Shown here piece by piece: positions 57,687 to 64,000 of a stretch of DNA of 64,000 nt. Both the position numbers and the translations under genes were made by a program. How positions within the stretch are numbered: the first letter of the stretch is position 1; every line of letters starts with the position of its first letter. Below the pieces are notes generated by a model. It was given only the letters and a program-made list of their open reading frames with translations, did no database searches and was not told the DNA's origin. The DNA lies in assembly GCF_034190915.1 (NCBI RefSeq), contig NW_026947544.1, forward strand, positions 2,764,001 to 2,828,000. Direction: 5' to 3'. The stretch is from Cavia porcellus (taxonomy: Eukaryota > Chordata > Mammalia > Rodentia > Caviidae).

Positions 57687-58855
57687 TGACAACAGATAGA
57701 AATAAAAGAAATCTCCAGCTGCCATACCTGGGAAAATAAGCCCAAGAGAAGTAAATACAGAAGAGAACCAGCACAGTAACCATCCAATACTAGACACAGC
57801 ATCAGCTGATACAAAGAAATATCTCCATGGCCTCATAGACAAATTTAAAACTGTACTTCTGATCCAAGTGAGGCAAGATATAAAGAGATTAATTAAAGAA
57901 ATGATAAGCCACTCACAAGAGAACACAGAAGAATGGAGGAAATCAGAAAAGAAAGAGAAATCTCTGCCTCATAGACAAATTTAAAACTGTACTTCTGATC
58001 CAAGTGAGGCAAGATATAAAGAGATTAATTAAAGAAATGATAAGCCACTCACAAGAGAACACAGAAGAATGGAGGAAATCAGAAAAGAAAGAGAAATCTC
58101 TGATGAAGAATTTAAACATAACCTAGAATACAAGAAACAGATCCAAAGAAATTACCAGGAAACTAAAAACTCCATTGAAAACTGGCAAAATGCCTTAATA
58201 AAAACTAAAGTTAGCCTTTTGAAACCTGAAGAGAGATTTATGATATATGACCATGAAAGAAAAGACTTCTTAAAAATGAGGAACCAGAAAGAAACAATTT
58301 AAAGGCTAGAAGACAGCAAAAGGATGCATAACTTAAGAATAAAGCATGTGAGTGAGGTAGCAGGAACAACCAAAAATGAAATACAAAGAATATTCACAGA
58401 TATATTAAAGGAAAACTTCCCAAGCATAGGAAAAAGAAATGATATTCAGATAAATGAGGCATACAGAACTCCAGCCACCTACAATCAAAATAGATCTACA
58501 CCTAGCCATATAATAATCAAGATTCCAGAAATTCACCAAAAGAACAGAATACTAAAGGAAAAGAAGCAGCTAACCTACAATGGGAAAATTATCAAAATAA
58601 CAACAGACTTATCAACACAAACTCTCAAACTGAGAAGGGCTTGGGGAGAAATGATCCAAACCCTTAAAGAAAATAATTTGCAACCAGGACTGATATACCC
58701 AGAAAAACTCTCTAAGAATTAATGGAGAAATAAGATAAGGAGGAACTGTGGGAGTTCATGGCCACCAACCCAACCCTACAGAGAGTGTTAAGGGAAATTC
58801 CAGAGAGAGAGGAAAGAATACCAAGATTCCAGCAACAGTGGCAGAGAGAACTTAA
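57687..58855 (+). pseudogene. HAL1-4 ORF1 remnant
   Basis: L1 ORF1-like. The coiled-coil part (58069-58302) has YQETKNSIENWQNALIKTK and the RNA-binding part (58324-58722) has NEAYRTPATYNQNRSTPSHI and LTYNGKIIKITTDLSTQT. The stop is near 58853-58855 (VAERT). The start is uncertain; ATG 57687 is a guess. A 136-bp perfect duplication (57831-58102) and other shifts break it. 136 is not a multiple of three, so the duplication itself shifts the frame. Confidence 0.75.
57831..58102 (+). repeat. Perfect 136-bp tandem duplication
   Basis: 57831-57966 and 57967-58102 are identical base for base by eye, both starting cctcatagacaaatttaaaa and ending gagaaatctctg. It lies inside the HAL1-4 ORF1 coiled-coil region. 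The absence of differences in an otherwise old element points to a recent event or an assembly duplication. Confidence 0.93.
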
Positions 58856-60410
58856 TGAATGGGGGCAGACAGTAGAATGAGGGAGTAAGGTGGACAAATT
58901 ATAGCAATAAAGTGCAATAGCAGATATGAGGCAGAGATGGTAAGCTATAATCTTTAATATAGATAGCCTTGATACAATAAAAAAAGGCAGAGGTCATTGT
59001 TAATAGTGTATCAGAATTTAAATGTCACAGTAGTCTTATTGCTCTGTTTAGTTTGGATTTATTTTGTCCACCCATATCAGATTTGAGGCACAGACATACA
59101 ACCTCAAAATAGCAGGTTATACTATGGTGACTATCCTTAATTTCATTTTAACTTAAACTGAAACCCTGTATTATTTACATTGTCTTACTATGACTGATCT
59201 TATTTGAATCTGATTCATTAGACCATGGCTTTGCCTTGGCTGATTTTATTCAAATTTGATATACTTCATAGTATCAAGTCTAAAAGTAGAGGCAACTACT
59301 CTGAAGATGACAAGATATAAAAGATATCCATACTGGTTTTAATTTTTAACAGCTTTCAAGTCCTACAATGTTTTCAAAGTTGTGTTTCTATAAAAATAGC
59401 TATATAACTATGTTTAATTATATTAAGCCTGATGATGTGGACAAGTCTGTTGAAAATAACAAAAGAAAGCATAGTAACTATCTAATATAGTTAGTAACTA
59501 TCTAATATCTATAGTAACTATCTAATATTGTGGCCTTATGTGTCTTTTTCATTGTGTGTTTTTCTAGGAATGTGTTTTGCTGTCTTGTTATGATTTGCTT
59601 TTCCTTATAATACAGAGAGGATACATATACAGTTAGAAATTCACACGTGGGAAGAATTTTTTAAACTATTTATGGGAACAGATTTTATAATACATGATGT
59701 AATGAACAGATACTCTGAAGAAGAGACACTAAGAAACCCAATGCTAATTCTGTAGCATTATGATATAAAAATCTAGCAATACTATCATTCACTGTTCAGA
59801 GTGATATTAGTCTAGTCTCTTAAGTTCAATTTCAGCATATGTAAAGATAAGGGCAGCTACTATGAAGAGAATGAGTGACACTATGGTAGTCATTATTGAC
59901 TTCCCCAATATCAGATCTTGAAGATCTAAAAGCCTTCATCATCCTGTATTGATTTGATTAGTTCTATAATATGCAATATGTATTCAATGTGTGTGAATAT
60001 GGGAAATGTAAATTCTTGAATTTGGAAGAAAACTAGAGACAATAAGATAGACAGTGAAGATCTCCAGTGGACTTGTTTTGAAATCTGTGTTTCTTTCAAA
60101 TTGCTTCCTTATGAAATGTTTTGTTCTGTTTTGTCATGTTTAATCTTACCCTTTTAAAGATAAACAACAAGTGTGTAGGACTGATAACCATATTACTAAG
60201 ATTTGTCGGATCATTAAGCAGAACTGTTGGCCGTCTCATTGTTTGAATGTCTACCTTGTATGCTTTAGTTTTGTAATTTGAATAACTCTTTCTAAGATGA
60301 GAGTATGTAATTTATAAACTAGTGATTTCTTATACCTTTTTCAAAATTCTGTATTATTACTACTCCCTTTTCTGTTTTTCTTTTTTTCCTCTTTAAATAA
60401 AATTTAAAAA

Positions 60411-61529
60411 AAGATTCTTGGTTCTTGTTTGTATCTGTTGTTTATTCTACAAAAAGAAGATATATCTTTTTTGCTTATATGTAACTTAAACTTTTTACTC
60501 CCATGTACCTGAAGCAAGAGTGAGTGAATTAGATTTTCTGGAATTTGACATATTTGAATGTAAAATGTATGAATTTTAGACCTAAGTAACATTATGTGAA
60601 AGCACTTCAAAGGCAAACCACAGGTTAAGAGATGGACCTGAGAATTGACCCCTCTGACATGAAGTTAAATGCCGAAGATAATTCTCAATGGGGAACTATT
60701 ATAGCATCCATTTCATTTATGGCTGCTATAATTTTAATGGAATATCCTGGGATGTTAGCTAAATGTAGATTCTTGAATTTAGTAGATTCAGAAGCATAGA
60801 TAGAATTATCCAACAACATCTTTTAATTTTGGCTGAGCATTAATAATTGCATGTATTTGAATAGGTGTAATTTTAAATCCTTGATAAAAATATACAACAT
60901 AGGATGATGTTAACTGTGAACTACTAATTAGCTCTTAAAAGGGCATCACATTGTTTGCAACATGAGGATGACTGAGAGATGTTATAACAAATGAAACAAA
61001 ATGAATCTTCTATTTTACAAAGCATCTTCTATTTTAATGCTCTTTTCAAGTCTTTCTTAACACCTGAAGTTGAAAAGCATGTAATCTTGTAAATTTTAAA
61101 ACCTAAGTTCTACCAACATTGGCATAGATTTTTAATTCCAACTTGTGTAATAAGCAGACTTAGTTATAAGTATATTTTACTCACAGGCATAGTTAAGGCT
61201 GCCCCCAGGTGGCAGGCAAATGAATCCAGGTCCTCATTTCTTATCAGGCCTGAAAGGTGAGCTGATAATATTTTTCTTATTGCTTTTCAGAAACTGGTAT
61301 AATTAATGCTCCATAAAATACAAAGCCTGTTGATAGTAAAAGAATAGGGCTATTCTTCAGAAAAAAATGAGTTAACTTGTAATTTCAGTTCTCAGATCAT
61401 TTCACTGTTTTCTGGATTCATAATAATGATAAGTTGCATGAACATGTTTAGGGAACAATCTTAAGAAATGAAATTTTTCTGTACTCTATTTGCTGAAATT
61501 AATGATTAAAGAAACAGTTTCTTTTCTTG
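60411..61529. other. Mostly unique intergenic DNA
   Basis: I see no gene or recognisable element apart from the CTCF-like site at 61202-61215. The sequence is A+T rich with ordinary complexity. Confidence 0.5.
61202..61215 (+). promoter_or_regulatory. CTCF-like motif
   Basis: cccccaggtggcag matches the core CTCF consensus CCASYAGRKGGCRS at 13 of 14 positions (C for A at position 3). It sits in the least repetitive part of the window. Binding is inferred only; a single match can occur by chance. Confidence 0.4.
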
Positions 61530-61605
61530 TTGGTGCTGGGAATTGAACTCAAAACCTTGCACTTGCCAGGTAAGTGCTTGAATCACTGAGATAAATCCCT
61601 GGCCA
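61530..61605 (-). mobile_element. ID-type SINE (tRNA-Ala derived)
   Basis: On the minus strand it reads gccagggatttatctcagtg, then a degenerate ttgagttcaattcccagca. This matches the A-box and B-box halves of rodent ID elements (stem of tRNA-Ala), ending in an A-rich aacaagaaaagaaac tail. Many substitutions make it old. It is the main clue for a rodent host. Confidence 0.75.
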
Positions 61606-62159
61606 ACAGGTTGTTTCTAAAAGTTGAGAAATCAGTGTACAATTTACTATTTTGTTATTTTATAATTTGGACTCAGGAGGCAAGGATAGTTTTCTTATAC
61701 AGCCTATCTATGATTTGATACTACTGATGATGCAGACTGATCACAAGACCTATGAATTAATTTGCCAAAATAAAGTAAGAAGTTAGAGTGATAGGTATTT
61801 AGTTCTAGATATTCCAAACTTGTAGGATTCAGTCAAGAACCTGAAGCAGTATATCTGAACTACAAAAGATCAAGCTGACCTGAAGACAAAGACAGATAAT
61901 ATGCTAAATTTTCAATTATTTGGAAAGATTTTCAAATTCACATTGTCCATTTTCTCCCTAGGATACAATTCATTTATTGTATGTTTAGTTTAATATAAAG
62001 ATTTTGCAGTTTCATGTATCAATTATATGATGAGTAATGTTTATATGATAAAACATTGCCTATACTTATATTTTATGGTAATTTCAATATTGACATATAA
62101 AATGTGAAGAAAATATTTACTTGACTTTTATTGTAAAATATATTATTACTTAATACTTA
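61606..62159. other. Intergenic A+T-rich DNA
   Basis: I see nothing recognisable in this stretch. Confidence 0.45.
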
Positions 62160-62360
62160 ACAAAATGATTTTTTAATTTTAAAAATAAATCAAAAAAGAA
62201 GTACAGAATTTCAAAAAATAGGAAATTAGTCATAGCTAATATATTTCATCTTGTTATCTTGGAAGTAATTGTTCATGTTACAAGATTTAAGCATTGAAAA
62301 TAAAAAGCAAAACCTGTTTGGGTGAATTCACAGATACTAGTAGTATAGTTATTTATCTTG
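62160..62360 (-). mobile_element. Old L1 3' end fragment
   Basis: A diverged version of the terminal block (tacagaatttcaaaaaatag, tcttggaagtaattgttca) in complement, followed by a decayed ccagatactagtagtatag-type module up to the CA repeat. It is strongly mutated and old. Confidence 0.55.

Positions 62361-62363
<3 letters not shown>

Positions 62364-62396
<33 letters not shown>
62364..62396. repeat. (AC)n microsatellite
   Basis: About 16 uninterrupted AC units. Confidence 0.95.
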
Positions 62397-62397
<1 letters not shown>

Positions 62398-63477
62398 TCT
62401 TCTTTCTTTTATCCTCTTTTCTATTCCATTTAGGCAACAAATTAATTTCTTAAATAGCAGATCCTGACTGATGATATTGTTTTCATCTAGTTGCTAAATA
62501 TCTGCTGTAAGTTTTAGCTCTAGGAAGTCTTTTGATTCTATAGTTAAACTTAACTACAGGCACAGATACATATTATGATGCACTTTAAGTAAACTTGGTA
62601 ACATCAGTTATTGTCCAGTTGAAGAAGTAATTTTACAGCATGAAAATCAGAAATATAGAATGCACTCTAACTTTTCAAATGTGATTATAAAATACAGTTA
62701 CAGAAAGGACAATAAAATGATATAAAATTATGTATGAAATAAATATATTTAAAAATGATATGAATAAAATGCACTCACATTTGATTATACTTAATTTCTG
62801 TCTGTAACATAAAGACATTGAATTTTTTAGATTTCTTGCAAGTGTGAGCTCCATTTATATTATCAATGACATTTAGTTCACCAAATCAGACTTCTGAAAG
62901 AAAATTGTGCTGAGTATGAAAAGTCCTGTATCATGAAAGTTTAAAAATTATGGTGTTGCTTAAAAAAATGTATTGTGATTGACTATCTTTCATTATGTGT
63001 AATCGTAAGTTTAATAGCTAAAATCAGTATAACTGGGAACTATTTGTCAGCAAATTAGTTGATGGCAGATGCAGATATATTCAGATACATATTTTAAGTA
63101 TGTGTTATGTATGTCATTACATCTGACTAAATTTTTTGAAACTGTCTCTGTTTTTCACTTTCCTTGAAGATGTGTTATTTGTTTCTTAGTGGATACTTTC
63201 CCACTGTTTCTGGGCTGTTAAAAGAAAGAAAAGCAGTTCTTGGTTACATTCTGAACAATGCCTATCAGCCAAACAACCATGAGTTCAAGGTTATACTGTT
63301 AATAAAATTTTATTATACCTGAAAGGCAAGGTAAAGGCTATATGGCATAACATAGCACTCATAAAAATATATTTAGTTATATACAAGCTGATTTTAGAAT
63401 TGATACTTCCCAGTCCACATAGAATGAATGCAAACTGGCACGATGGTTTATTTTGCACATGAACTATTTTTTAAAAA
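62397..63477. other. Intergenic A+T-rich DNA
   Basis: I see no gene, no young repeat and no long open frame in this stretch. Confidence 0.45.
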
Positions 63478-64000
63478 TTTTATTTAAAGAGAAAAAACAA
63501 AACAGAGAAAGGATATCAGTAATACAGAATTTCAAAAAAAAATGAACAGTAAGACATCACTAGTTAATAGATTACATATTGTCATATTAGAAATAGTTGT
63601 TCAAGTTTCATAATTAAACCATACAAAGTAGACATTCAAACAGTGAGACTACAAATAGTTCTGTTCAATGATCCAACAAAAACTTAGCAATATGGTTATC
63701 TATCTTACACACTTAAATATACAGACAATTATGTCCTTTAGAGCACTTTCTTTTCCTCTTTTTTTTACAATAACAATTACACATTTGGGGTTTTATTACT
63801 CCACAGTTCTTATTTTTTTTGAAGAGAATAAAATCAAATGAGACAAAAAAAAAAAAAAAAAACCCCAACAAAGTTAGTCAACTGAAATGGATGGACTTGG
63901 CACATGATGTAAAAACAGAATACAAGGTGATCAATAATGGTTACCATAATGCCCCTTGCTACCTTAAAAAGAATTGCATATACAATCAGGTATAATAAAA
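63478..64000 (-). mobile_element. L1 3' end running off the window
   Basis: The terminal block in complement (ttttatttaaagagaaaaaac, aagacatcactagttaatag) followed by well-preserved 3'UTR modules to the last base. Includes an A18-type run near 63846. The rest of the element lies beyond the window. Confidence 0.82.

Larger units (their letters stand above)
56489..60410 (+). mobile_element. HAL1-4: older half-L1 of a second subfamily
   Basis: A long G+C-rich 5'UTR (56489 to about 57686) with ~80-bp repeats is followed by an ORF1 (about 57687-58855). After the ORF1 stop comes a short linker and L1-type 3'UTR modules to 60410 (cctctttaaataaaattt). No ORF2 is present. ORF1 is clearly diverged from HAL1-1 to HAL1-3. 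A perfect 136-bp tandem duplication lies in ORF1. No TSD was found, and an A-rich patch near 58976 leaves open that the 3' part belongs to another insertion. Confidence 0.72.

Noticed and set aside
56489..60410. TSD for HAL1-4
   Set aside because: gttcaag at the left and gattcttg at the right were compared, but the similarity is too weak to call.

Overview
This window is repeat-dominated mammalian nuclear DNA. It is A+T rich, has no intact host gene, and is built almost entirely from LINE-1 (L1) retrotransposons and their relatives in both orientations. One tRNA-Ala-derived ID-type SINE (about 61530-61605, minus) points to a rodent; no mouse-type B1/B2 or primate Alu was seen. I cannot name the species.

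Layout: an old L1 3'UTR (1-205, 5948-6095) holds L1-A (minus, 219-5934, target-site duplication [TSD] found). Next are an unrecognised non-L1 stretch (6096-6865), L1-B (minus, about 6868-13560, itself hit by the 285-bp tail L1-C), and a three-level nest at 13565-21960. In that nest an old plus-strand L1 (L1-D) contains a plus-strand half-L1 (HAL1-1), which contains a minus-strand half-L1 (HAL1-2). A degenerate ~124-bp tandem array (22150-23165) and L1 3'UTR fragments follow, then L1-G (plus, about 25235-31785), a probable solo LTR (about 31831-32321), an RPA1 retropseudogene (32983-35437, minus, 12-bp TSD) and the complete half-L1 HAL1-3 (minus, 36736-39805, 15-bp TSD). Next is L1-H (plus), split by L1-I (minus, 42836-50185), a full-length, nearly intact L1 with a tandem-monomer promoter. 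After it come L1-J (plus, about 50878-56345) and HAL1-4 (plus, about 56489-60410), then mostly unique DNA with the SINE, a CTCF-like site and a CA repeat, and finally the 3' end of another L1 running off the window.

How the parts relate: autonomous L1s have a 5'UTR, ORF1 (RNA-binding chaperone), ORF2 (endonuclease and reverse transcriptase) and an unusually long 3'UTR of about 1.2 kb. The HAL1 elements carry their own 5'UTR, an ORF1 and the same kind of 3'UTR but no ORF2. They therefore look like non-autonomous parasites that use L1 ORF2 protein through the shared tail. Target-site duplications around several copies, and around the RPA1 retrocopy, show target-primed reverse transcription at work.

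The most notable signals are two sharply bounded tracts of near-identity between inverted, otherwise diverged copies: about 2.1 kb between L1-A and L1-G, and 438 bp between HAL1-1 and HAL1-2. Both look like gene conversion between inverted repeats. All boundaries were read by eye and carry uncertainties of a few to tens of bases; boundaries marked 'about' may be off by more.
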